Below are positions 1-5,544 of a stretch of 14,969 nucleotides of DNA, piece by piece. The notes under the pieces were generated by a model. It searched no databases, was not told the DNA's origin, and worked only from the letters and a program-made list of their open reading frames with translations. Position numbers and translations under genes: made by a program. Every line of letters begins with the position of its first letter. The first letter of the stretch is position 1. The stretch comes from Bacteroidota bacterium (GTDB taxonomy: Bacteria > Bacteroidota > Bacteroidia > Chitinophagales > Chitinophagaceae), in NCBI GenBank assembly GCA_023386395.1, contig JAEWJV010000526.1, positions 1 through 14,969 of the forward strand. Direction: 5' to 3'.

Positions 1-279
1 GGTTATTGGGACTGGATTTGCCTTTCACCCAAAAAGTTTAAGGAGCCTTTACCGGAAGTGTTTGCCGCTGCCAGTGAACTGAAAGTGGTGGTATATAATA
101 AATCGGATTTTAAATGGGCGGAAGAAAATGCTGCACAGGTTTCGGCAAATTGTAAGCTTTACCTGCAGCCCGAGTGGAGCAAGGCCGCAGCAATAACGCC
201 GTTAATAATAGATTATATCAAACAACACCCCCGCTGGCAGCTAAGCCTGCAGGTGCATAAATACCTCGATATTCCATAA
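1..279 (+). CDS. queE: 7-carboxy-7-deazaguanine synthase (QueE), 3' part
   Basis: Frame 1 is open from the first base, so the gene begins upstream of the window; the 92 visible residues are its C-terminus. QueE is a radical-SAM enzyme that converts 6-carboxy-tetrahydropterin to 7-carboxy-7-deazaguanine on the way to preQ0 and queuosine. What can be seen is the family-typical tail: a WICLSPKKF segment near the start, then SELKVVVYN, then LYLQPEW, and the terminal LQVHKYLDIP, which matches the usual QueE ending LQ.HK.LGIP. The radical-SAM cysteine motif lies outside the window and could not be checked. The GTG at 58 is an internal valine codon, not a start. A hairpin terminator follows the stop codon directly, and the next gene converges on it. 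Confidence 0.88.
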   Translation, partial: GYWDWICLSPKKFKEPLPEVFAAASELKVVVYNKSDFKWAEENAAQVSANCKLYLQPEWSKAAAITPLIIDYIKQHPRWQLSLQVHKYLDIP

Positions 280-302
280 AGGCCGGGCAACCGGTTTTCT
301 TT
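279..302 (+). terminator. Rho-independent terminator of queE
   Basis: Starting on the last base of the queE stop codon, bases 279-286 pair with 291-298 (AAGGCCGG with CCGGTTTT, including two G-U pairs) around the tetraloop GCAA, a GNRA type. The T-rich run TTTTCTTT follows. Stem, stable loop and U-tract together make a convincing terminator. It sits in the 34-base gap between two convergent genes; read from the other strand the U-tract is weaker. Confidence 0.7.
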
Positions 303-313
303 ACAATACCTGT

Positions 314-988
314 TCATGAATGGGCAGGGTTAAACAATTTCCAATTTCCCTCCGATATAACTTCTATATTACCATCAACAACCTGAATCGCTGTCTGGTC
401 ATCAATCAGGTAAGACGGAACAGGTAAAGTTTTTGCCAGTTTTTCCAGGTTTGCCAAAGAATTACCAGGAAACTGTTCATGGTCAAGATGCGGGTGTATG
501 GCAAAATCAACCATCCCCAAACACGTGTCAGTATTCTTTGGTAAAGTATGATGGCCATAAGTGGTTCCAAAGCGTGTCATAACCATACTGCCGGCGCTTA
601 AACCCACATAAACAATTTTGTGCAGCAGGGAAGGCAACATTGCTGCCAGCCCGGATTGCTGCATCCAGTAACAGAGATACTGGCAATCGCCACCGCCCGC
701 AAGCAATGCATCTGTCTTCTCGAGCATCGGCACCCAAAGTTCTCTTTTCATGGCAGGCAGCGCGGTAAGCTCCAGCAACCCTAAAGATTTCCAGCCGGCT
801 TCACAAAAAGGGTCGCCCAGGGTTCCGCAAATTACTTTTCTTATAATTTCGGCGGCACCGGGTATGCCGTAAATAGCCGTAGGAATAAAGAGCGCTGTTG
901 ATTCTTCAATGGGCTTGCCCAGCAGGCCAGCCATTGCCTTGCGGATGCTTTGGTTACTTATGCCGGCAGAAGTGAGCAGCAGCTTCAT
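314..988 (-). CDS. Peptidase family S51 (peptidase E / cyanophycinase-like) protein
   Basis: A 224-residue protein when started at the ATG at 988 (MKLLLTSAGI). A TTG 33 bases upstream (1021) would add 11 charged residues that family members lack, so I prefer 988. The S51 fold is supported by the N-terminal strand LLLTSAG, by LAGGGD at about 97-101 (family GGGN/D), and by the nucleophile elbow VGLSAGS with Ser131 as probable catalytic serine; His167 in HPHLD is the likely catalytic histidine. S51 enzymes are cytoplasmic serine exopeptidases such as aspartyl dipeptidase PepE, or cyanophycinases. The length fits PepE. No signal peptide is present. It lies 137 bases downstream of a DUF4342 gene on the same strand, with weak hairpins between them, so it may or may not share its transcript. 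The substrate cannot be read from the sequence. Confidence 0.85.
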   Translation of the reverse strand: MKLLLTSAGISNQSIRKAMAGLLGKPIEESTALFIPTAIYGIPGAAEIIRKVICGTLGDPFCEAGWKSLGLLELTALPAMKRELWVPMLEKTDALLAGGGDCQYLCYWMQQSGLAAMLPSLLHKIVYVGLSAGSMVMTRFGTTYGHHTLPKNTDTCLGMVDFAIHPHLDHEQFPGNSLANLEKLAKTLPVPSYLIDDQTAIQVVDGNIEVISEGNWKLFNPAHS

Positions 989-1076
989 ACGCTTTTGTTT
1001 GTTATCATCATGACCTTCCAATGAAAATATTGCTAAGCCGGCGAATGCAATAGTTATAATGGCTACAGTATAATCA

Positions 1077-1118
1077 GCATATTTTTATGCAGGGATCGTA
1101 ATAGTAACCGGCAGCCGG
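1077..1118 (-). other. Two small hairpins between the DUF4342 and S51 genes
   Basis: In the direction of transcription, an inverted repeat CCGG-ctg-CCGG (1108-1118) comes just after the DUF4342 stop, followed by GCATA-aaaa-TATGC (1077-1090). Both stems are short (4 and 5 bp) and neither has a proper U-tract, so this is at best a weak terminator or processing site separating the two genes. Confidence 0.3.
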
Positions 1119-1125
1119 GCATGTG

Positions 1126-1374
1126 CTATTCTTTTTCGTGATCCCTTTCCACCTTTATAGTGCATTCGCCCACCAATGCTGCAACGGCGCCGATAGCCGC
1201 AAGCACAGGCGCTACCAAAGCGCCCACTACGCCAATTGTTAATGGAAAGCTCATTAACTCTTTACCGTCTTTATCAATAATGGTTATCTTTCTTATGTTG
1301 CCCTCTTCTATTAACTCCTTCACTTTTTTAAGCAGGTTTTCGCCGTGCACTTTAAAGGATTCCTGGAAACTCAT
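1126..1374 (-). CDS. DUF4342 domain-containing protein
   Basis: A small protein of 82 residues from the ATG at 1374 (MSFQESFKVHGENLL). An in-frame upstream ATG at 1413 would add 13 residues with no family counterpart. The whole length matches what I know of DUF4342: an amphipathic, charged N-terminal half (HGENLLKKVKELIEEGN), a basic strand RKITIIDKDGKEL, then the glycine/alanine-rich hydrophobic segment PLTIGVVGALVAPVLAAIGA, ending in the charged tail ECTIKVERDHEKE. The hydrophobic stretch could be one membrane segment or a packed helix. No molecular function is established for this family to my knowledge. It lies 97 bases downstream of the TIR gene on the same strand, but a hairpin after the TIR stop may partly uncouple them. 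Confidence 0.75.
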   Translation of the reverse strand: MSFQESFKVHGENLLKKVKELIEEGNIRKITIIDKDGKELMSFPLTIGVVGALVAPVLAAIGAVAALVGECTIKVERDHEKE

Positions 1375-1449
1375 TGTATTTGTTTTATAGGTTATTAAAT
1401 AAACATCAGCCAATAATGAAATTAATGCAAATGTTCAGCTTTTATAAGA

Positions 1450-1467
1450 TAAGCCTATGCGGGCTTA
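1450..1467 (-). terminator. Hairpin after the TIR gene (possible weak terminator)
   Basis: Four bases past the TIR stop codon on the minus strand, TAAGCC (1462-1467, read in reverse) pairs with GGCTTA (1450-1455) around a 6-base loop. The following sequence TCTTATAAAAG is only partly U-rich. It could reduce read-through into the DUF4342 gene rather than stop it. Confidence 0.35.
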
Positions 1468-1471
1468 ACTC

Positions 1472-2167
1472 TTAATGGCTTATATGGACCTTTTTTACAA
1501 AGGCGAGCTCTTTTGTATTCCACAGGTACAGCATAACGAAAATGGTAAAATGATATTTGGTCTCAAATTCCACGGCAAATTTCTTCTTTATATTGCTTTT
1601 GGTGCTGTTAACCGTAATAAGGCTTGCATCAGGCGACCATCCGTAATCAAACCTGTACTCTGCCATTTGTATTTTTTCTAAAAACTGTCCGGGCGCTTCA
1701 ATCCATATTTTGCCTTTGTACCAGTATTCATCTTCCAGCATAATCTCATATTCCACGTTGTAAAAGGAGTTTTCAGCAAGAACGCCCTGCATCAGTCTGA
1801 AAAAATCTATGGTGAAATTATCAGTACCATCAAGTATCTGGTAGCTGGCTATTTCCGGTATTATCCCGGCATAGTTAAGCCGGTAAACAATCAGCTTGCG
1901 CATGCCGCTTTTTAGCTCAGATTCGCTTATCCATTTAAGTTCTTCTTTTACGTAAGGGGAATTGATTGAATTTTTGGAATGAATAAGTATGAAGAAATCG
2001 CAGCTTTTTATTTTACGCTGTAATTCTGTTTTCCAGTTGGCGCCAACATGTATAGATTTTATATCGAGGAAAACATCATGGCCTGCATCAAGTTTGTAAA
2101 TATGATTGCGGATGTTGTCGGCTACCGCAGCATCTTTTCGTGAGTAGGAAATAAAGAAGTTAGCCAT
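1472..2167 (-). CDS. TIR domain protein with probable C-terminal pYEATS domain
   Basis: 231 residues starting at ATG (2165-2167). Residues 1-130 form a TIR-like domain: the N-terminal strand NFFISYSRKDAAVAD, then DVFLDIKSIHVGANW (the BB-loop region), DFFILIHSKNS, and SPYVKEELKWI, where Glu76 aligns with the glutamate that is catalytic in NAD-cleaving TIR domains such as SARM1 (pattern W/Y-V-x-x-E). An NADase or nucleotide-signal activity is therefore plausible but inferred. Residues 135-231 are a beta-rich domain (KIWIEAPGQFLEKI, AEYRFDYGW, FTIFVMLYLWNTKEL) whose strand pattern resembles prokaryotic YEATS domains, which read as ligand- or modification-sensing modules. There is no signal peptide or membrane segment, so it is cytoplasmic. 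A dyad lies 22-50 bases upstream of its start. The TIR half is secure; the YEATS call is moderate. Confidence 0.78.
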   Translation of the reverse strand: MANFFISYSRKDAAVADNIRNHIYKLDAGHDVFLDIKSIHVGANWKTELQRKIKSCDFFILIHSKNSINSPYVKEELKWISESELKSGMRKLIVYRLNYAGIIPEIASYQILDGTDNFTIDFFRLMQGVLAENSFYNVEYEIMLEDEYWYKGKIWIEAPGQFLEKIQMAEYRFDYGWSPDASLITVNSTKSNIKKKFAVEFETKYHFTIFVMLYLWNTKELAFVKKVHISH

Positions 2168-2189
2168 AAATTGTATATGAATTTAAGCT

Positions 2190-2217
2190 AACATTTCTGA
2201 ATTATAGCTGAAATGTT
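2190..2217. promoter_or_regulatory. Inverted repeat upstream of the TIR gene (candidate operator)
   Basis: AACATTTC (2190-2197) and GAAATGTT (2210-2217) are perfect inverted copies separated by 12 bases. A second small dyad, AGCTA/TAGCT (2186-2190 and 2205-2209), overlaps it. The element lies 22-50 bases before the TIR start codon and 47 bases past the dapA stop. It is AT-rich and has no U-tract, so an operator or 5'-UTR structure fits better than a terminator for dapA. Confidence 0.4.
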
Positions 2218-2258
2218 GACGGGCTGATTACTGGAAACACATACCCTTCTTACTTTTA

Positions 2259-2273
2259 AGCCAATCAACCTTT
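2259..2273. repeat. 15-nt inverted repeat flanking dapA, distal copy
   Basis: AGCCAATCAACCTTT is the exact reverse complement of 3183-3197. This copy contains the dapA stop codon (TGA inside GGTTGATTGG on the coding strand). A near copy, CCAATCAACTT, is at 3221-3231. Together they look like members of a short intergenic repeat family with core GTTGATTGG. Confidence 0.5.
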
Positions 2274-3152
2274 AGAAAGAAATGCTTTCACCAGCACCTG
2301 GTATTTTTCGCTCAACGGAACCACCGGCAGGCGCAGGTAATTTTCTATCAATCCCATTTCTGCCAGGAATGCTTTTACACCGGCAGGATTGTTTTCGGCA
2401 AACATCAGTTCATAAGCACCGGCCAGTTTATCATTAATGGATTTTGCCGTTTTAAAATCATGCTTTATGCTGCTCCTCACCATTTCAGAAAATTCTTTCG
2501 GAAAAGCATTTCCCGCAACGCTGATAACGCCCTGCATACCGCAGGCGATTTGCGGCATGCCCAAAGCATCATCGCCGCTTACCACCAAAAAATCTTCCGG
2601 AGCATCCCGCAATACTTTAACGCACTGGGCAAAATCGCCGCCGGCTTCTTTAATGCCTTTAATATTTTCAACTTCGCCGGCAAGCCTAATGATCGTATCT
2701 GCCTCTACATTTTTAGACGTTCTTCCCGGCACGTTATACAAAAGGATTGGTTTGGGCGATGCTTCTGCCAGGGTTTTATAATGCTGGTAAATGCCTTCCT
2801 GCGAAGGCTTGCTGTAATATGGCGAAGCGCTTAAAACCGCAATGGCATCTCCCAGCGGGAATGTTTCCAGGTCATGCACCAGTTCGGCTGTATTGTTACC
2901 GCCTATGCCCACTACCACCGGCACACGGTTTTTTACAACTTCGTAAGAAAATTTAATGAGGTCTTTTTTCTCAGCTGTATTTAAGGTGGGGGCTTCGCCG
3001 GTGGTGCCCAATACAACAATATACTCTACGTTGCCTTCAATTACATAATCAATCATTTTTTTGAAGGCGTCGTAATCAATTTCAAGATTTTTTCTGAAAG
3101 GTGTAACCAGCGCCACGCCGGTTCCTGTTAATGTATTTTTTAAAGAAGCCAT
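2265..3152 (-). CDS. dapA: 4-hydroxy-tetrahydrodipicolinate synthase
   Basis: Cytoplasmic class I aldolase that condenses pyruvate with aspartate semialdehyde, the first committed step of diaminopimelate and lysine synthesis. I start it at the ATG at 3152 (MASLKNTLTGTGVALVTPF), giving 295 residues, the usual length; an in-frame upstream start at 3224 would add 24 residues translated from the intergenic repeat. All catalytic features are visible: VLGTTGEAPTL (residues 48-57, Thr50/Thr51 region), SPYYSKPS (Tyr112/113), YNVPGRTS with Tyr139 and Arg144, and IKGIKEAGG with the Schiff-base Lys168. The C-terminal substrate-entry segment NPAGVKAFLAEMG is intact. It lies 104 bases downstream of the yebC-family gene on the same strand; that gap holds an inverted repeat and a possible promoter, so it may have its own transcript. 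Confidence 0.95.
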   Translation of the reverse strand: MASLKNTLTGTGVALVTPFRKNLEIDYDAFKKMIDYVIEGNVEYIVVLGTTGEAPTLNTAEKKDLIKFSYEVVKNRVPVVVGIGGNNTAELVHDLETFPLGDAIAVLSASPYYSKPSQEGIYQHYKTLAEASPKPILLYNVPGRTSKNVEADTIIRLAGEVENIKGIKEAGGDFAQCVKVLRDAPEDFLVVSGDDALGMPQIACGMQGVISVAGNAFPKEFSEMVRSSIKHDFKTAKSINDKLAGAYELMFAENNPAGVKAFLAEMGLIENYLRLPVVPLSEKYQVLVKAFLSKG

Positions 3153-3182
3153 GCTGCTTGTTTGTGAATTGTTGATATGCTG

Positions 3183-3231
3183 AAAGGTTGATTGGCTGAA
3201 AAAGTTAACGGAGTGTTTTCCCAATCAACTT
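3183..3231. repeat. GTTGATTGG-type inverted repeats in the yebC-dapA gap
   Basis: AAGGTTGATTGG (3184-3195) and CCAATCAACTT (3221-3231) form an 11-bp inverted repeat with one G-U pair and a 25-base loop; further GTTGAT-like words (TATCAAC, GTCAATCC) continue to 3253. The left arm extends to the 15-mer 3183-3197, repeated in inverse orientation at the other end of dapA. In the direction of transcription the structure precedes dapA and follows the yebC-family stop, so it may end or process the upstream transcript. Confidence 0.5.
3200..3207 (-). promoter_or_regulatory. Possible dapA promoter (-7 element TAACTTTT)
   Basis: On the minus strand TAACTTTT differs by one base from the Bacteroidota -7 consensus TAnnTTTG, and a TTG lies 18 bases upstream of it, near the expected -33 position. 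It is 47 bases before the dapA ATG. It falls inside the repeat region, which lowers its weight. Confidence 0.35.
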
Positions 3232-3256
3232 ATCAACTGATAAACCAGTCAATCCC

Positions 3257-3979
3257 TTAACCCATATTATGAAATACTTTGCTCACATCATCGTCCTGCT
3301 CCAGGCGTTCAATGAGTTTACTCACATCTTCCGCCTGTTCTTCGGTGACAGGAACGGTGGTTGTTGGAATCCATTCCAGCTCCGCGCTTAAAGGCGTAAC
3401 ACCCTTATCTTCCAAAGCCTTTTGCAGGTTGCCAAAATCGGTAAAGGCAGAGCGTAATACCAGCACTTCATCACCGTTTTCATCCGTGCTTTCGCCCATT
3501 TCCTCCAGGCCAAAATCTATGAGCTCTAATTCCAGTTCCTCCACATTCAGGCCTTCCGGCTTTAGTTTAAAAACACCCATTTTCTTAAACTGGAAACTCA
3601 CGCTGCCGTTATTGCCCAGCGTGCCGCCGCCTTTATTAAAATGACTTTTTACGTTGGCTACCGTACGCACATGGTTATCGGTTGCCGTTTCCACCAGCAA
3701 CGCCACACCGTGCGGCGCATAACCTTCGTATAAAATCTCCTCATAGTTATCCATTTCCTTACCCATGGCCCGCTTTATGGCGGCTTCCACGCGGTCTTTC
3801 GGCATGTTTACACTCTTTGCGTTCTGCATGCAGCGGCGCAGTGCCGGGTTAGTTGCGGCATCCGGCCCGCCGGCCTTTACGGCAATGGCAATTTCCCTTC
3901 CTATGCGTGTAAACTGTTTGGCCATCCTGTCCCAGCGGGCAAACATGGTGGCCTTTCTAACTTCAAAAATTCTACCCAT
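3257..3979 (-). CDS. YebC/PmpR family protein
   Basis: 240 residues from the ATG at 3979. The start [22 protein letters not shown] matches the Bacteroidota form of the family, which begins MGRxFExRKxxxxxRWxxMAK. The usual order of conserved blocks is present: [55 protein letters not shown], then [19 protein letters not shown] and an acidic C-terminal domain. YebC-family proteins were described as DNA-binding regulators; some members are now reported to assist ribosomes at polyproline stretches, so which role applies here is open. It sits 167 bases downstream of rlmN and 104 upstream of dapA on the same strand. I see no exact -7 consensus in front of it. Confidence 0.92.
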   Translation of the reverse strand: MGRIFEVRKATMFARWDRMAKQFTRIGREIAIAVKAGGPDAATNPALRRCMQNAKSVNMPKDRVEAAIKRAMGKEMDNYEEILYEGYAPHGVALLVETATDNHVRTVANVKSHFNKGGGTLGNNGSVSFQFKKMGVFKLKPEGLNVEELELELIDFGLEEMGESTDENGDEVLVLRSAFTDFGNLQKALEDKGVTPLSAELEWIPTTTVPVTEEQAEDVSKLIERLEQDDDVSKVFHNMG

Positions 3980-4146
3980 AACACTTTATATAAAAACTGA
4001 ACTTTTCTTTAAGGGGCGTAAAGTAAATAAAACTTTGGCGGAGTTTTTTTATATCAGCAAAATTTCTGCTGTATAAACAGGAAACTTTACCATAAGAAAT
4101 GAAACTTAGGGAAATAATAACTTGTGGAGCTGTAAATCCGTAAATA

Positions 4147-5199
4147 CTAAAAACTATCCTTATTGGCCAGTTGCCCGCAGGCGGCATCAATATCTTTTCC
4201 ACGGCTGCGGCGCAGCCTTGCATTTACACGGTGGCTGTCAAGATAATGCATAAAAGCCCCTATTGTTTCTTCATCAGGCTTGGCAAAACTGGCGCCGTCT
4301 ATGGGATTGTATTCAATAATATTCACCAGGTCGGCAGGCACCTGGCGGTAGATCTTTACTAACTCTTCTGCATCCTGCTGCGAGTCATTAAAATTCCTGA
4401 ATAAGATATACTCAAAAGTTACTTCGTTCTTGGTTTGCTTATAGAAATAATTAAGCGCTTCTATTAACGATTTAATATTGTTTGAATCATTAATCGGCAT
4501 TATTTCATGGCGCTTTCTATCGTTGGCCGCATGCAGCGATAAGGCCAGTTTAAAACGCACTTTATCATCGCCTAACTTCCTGATCATCTTCGCAACGCCG
4601 GCGGTTGAAACCGTGATGCGTCGCGGGCTCATACCAAGGCCATCTTCTGCAGAAATTTTATCGATGGCTTTCAGCACATTATTATAATTGAGCAATGGTT
4701 CGCCCATGCCCATAAAAACAATATTGGTTAACCGCTTGTTGTAGATCCTTTCTGTTTGTTCATTTATCAGTGCTACCTGGTCGAAAATTTCATCGAAGGT
4801 TAAGTTACGCTCCCGCTCCATTTTGCCGGTAGCGCAAAATTTACAGCTTAAGCTGCAGCCTATCTGCGAAGAAACGCAGGCCGTTTTCCTTTCTTCTGTT
4901 GGAATTAAAACACCTTCAACAAAATGATGGTCGAAGGTTTCGAAGCGGCTCTTCACCGTTCCGTCTGCACTGTATTGCGTGGTATTAACGGTTAATGCAG
5001 GCAAAGAAAAATGTTCCGCCAGTTTGCTGCGCAGGTCTTTGCTGATGTTTGTCATGGCATCAAAGCTGCCGGCATGTTTCTGCCAGAGCCATTCATATAC
5101 CTGTTTTGCACGAAACTTCTTTTCGCCGTTTTCGGCAAAATAATTTTCGATTTCATTTAAACTTAAATTCCTGATGTTGTTTTGCTGTGCAGAAAGCAT
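4147..5199 (-). CDS. rlmN: Dual-specificity RNA methyltransferase RlmN
   Basis: Radical-SAM enzyme that methylates C2 of A2503 in 23S rRNA and A37 of some tRNAs. From the ATG at 5199 the protein is 350 residues, the family length; a TTG at 5223 would add eight residues but overlaps the promoter. The 4Fe-4S cluster motif is CSLSCKFC (Cys115, Cys119, Cys122), followed by the radical-SAM GMGEPLLNY. Cys341 in the near-terminal DIDAACGQL is the methyl-carrying cysteine. The N-terminal accessory domain (about 1-80, KKFRAKQVYEWLW) is intact, so the enzyme should be active. It is divergent from the TPR-HTH regulator gene and leads the rlmN/yebC/dapA series on the minus strand. Confidence 0.95.
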   Translation of the reverse strand: MLSAQQNNIRNLSLNEIENYFAENGEKKFRAKQVYEWLWQKHAGSFDAMTNISKDLRSKLAEHFSLPALTVNTTQYSADGTVKSRFETFDHHFVEGVLIPTEERKTACVSSQIGCSLSCKFCATGKMERERNLTFDEIFDQVALINEQTERIYNKRLTNIVFMGMGEPLLNYNNVLKAIDKISAEDGLGMSPRRITVSTAGVAKMIRKLGDDKVRFKLALSLHAANDRKRHEIMPINDSNNIKSLIEALNYFYKQTKNEVTFEYILFRNFNDSQQDAEELVKIYRQVPADLVNIIEYNPIDGASFAKPDEETIGAFMHYLDSHRVNARLRRSRGKDIDAACGQLANKDSF

Positions 5200-5203
5200 T
5201 CTG

Positions 5204-5211
5204 CAAAGATA
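5204..5211 (-). promoter_or_regulatory. rlmN promoter -7 element (TATCTTTG)
   Basis: Exact match to the Bacteroidota sigma-factor -7 consensus TAnnTTTG on the minus strand. It ends only four bases before the rlmN ATG, so transcription would start at or almost at the start codon, predicting a leaderless or near-leaderless mRNA. No clear -33 TTTG is found at ideal spacing. Confidence 0.5.
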
Positions 5212-5223
5212 AGCTGAAGGCAA

Positions 5224-5544
5224 GCGCTAAATTTACGATATCATCATACAAAAAGATAAAATTGGCGGGTAAAGCAATTTCTGCTTTCCTGTTCCAAAAA
5301 CAAATGGCAGGCTTTACTGTTTTTTCTTATATATTCATTCTTTGTTAGAAAGATAACAGGTTGTGCTATTAATTAAATTGACGTTCTTAGCCCGTCATAT
5401 CGAGGTAACGGGACATCTCTGCATAGTTATAAATTTCAAAATAAGGCAGCGATTTCTCCTGTAGCCGAAATAACGGTTCAATCTTCTTCTATACAGCTTA
5501 ACAGCACAACTCATAAAAATTATACTGATTAATGCTGACTGTGT
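5224..5544. other. Divergent intergenic region between rlmN and the TPR-HTH regulator
   Basis: About 320 bases without a convincing gene. It must hold the promoters of two divergent genes: that of rlmN lies at its left edge. For the regulator the best candidate is TAAATTTC at 5430-5437, one mismatch from TAnnTTTG but 107 bases before the start. A degenerate repeat lies at 5391-5424. No RNA gene or coding frame is apparent. Confidence 0.5.
5391..5424. repeat. Degenerate copy of a dispersed GTCATxTCGA...ATCTCT repeat
   Basis: The words CGTCATATCGAGG and GACATCTCTGCAT, in this order and spacing, resemble a small dispersed repeat I know from many Bacteroidota genomes (CGTCATTTCGA...GAAATCTCT). 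CCCGT and ACGGG inside it can form a 5-bp stem (5391-5395 with 5408-5412). With only one copy here, membership in the family rests on memory, not on comparison. Confidence 0.35.

Noticed and set aside
989..1021. TTG start and 11-residue extension for the S51 peptidase
   Set aside because: The extension is charged and outside the family consensus; ATG at 988 begins exactly at the conserved first strand.
2437..2956. Several open frames antisense to dapA (and similar ones opposite yebC, rlmN, GH31 and the thiolase)
   Set aside because: They are fully covered by well-supported genes on the other strand and show no domain signal; they reflect the codon use of the true gene.
3153..3224. 24-residue N-terminal extension of DapA
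   Set aside because: It is encoded by the GTTGATTGG repeat region and would overlap the probable promoter; the family starts near MASLKNTLTG.
4055..4071. Inverted repeat CAGCA-N7-TGCTG between rlmN and the yebC-family gene as a terminator
   Set aside because: Only a 5-bp stem, and on the transcribed strand it is followed by an A-run, not a U-run.
3972..4223. An 83-codon minus-strand frame bridging rlmN and the yebC-family gene
   Set aside because: It overlaps the rlmN 3' end in another frame, has no recognisable domain, and its composition looks like translated non-coding DNA.
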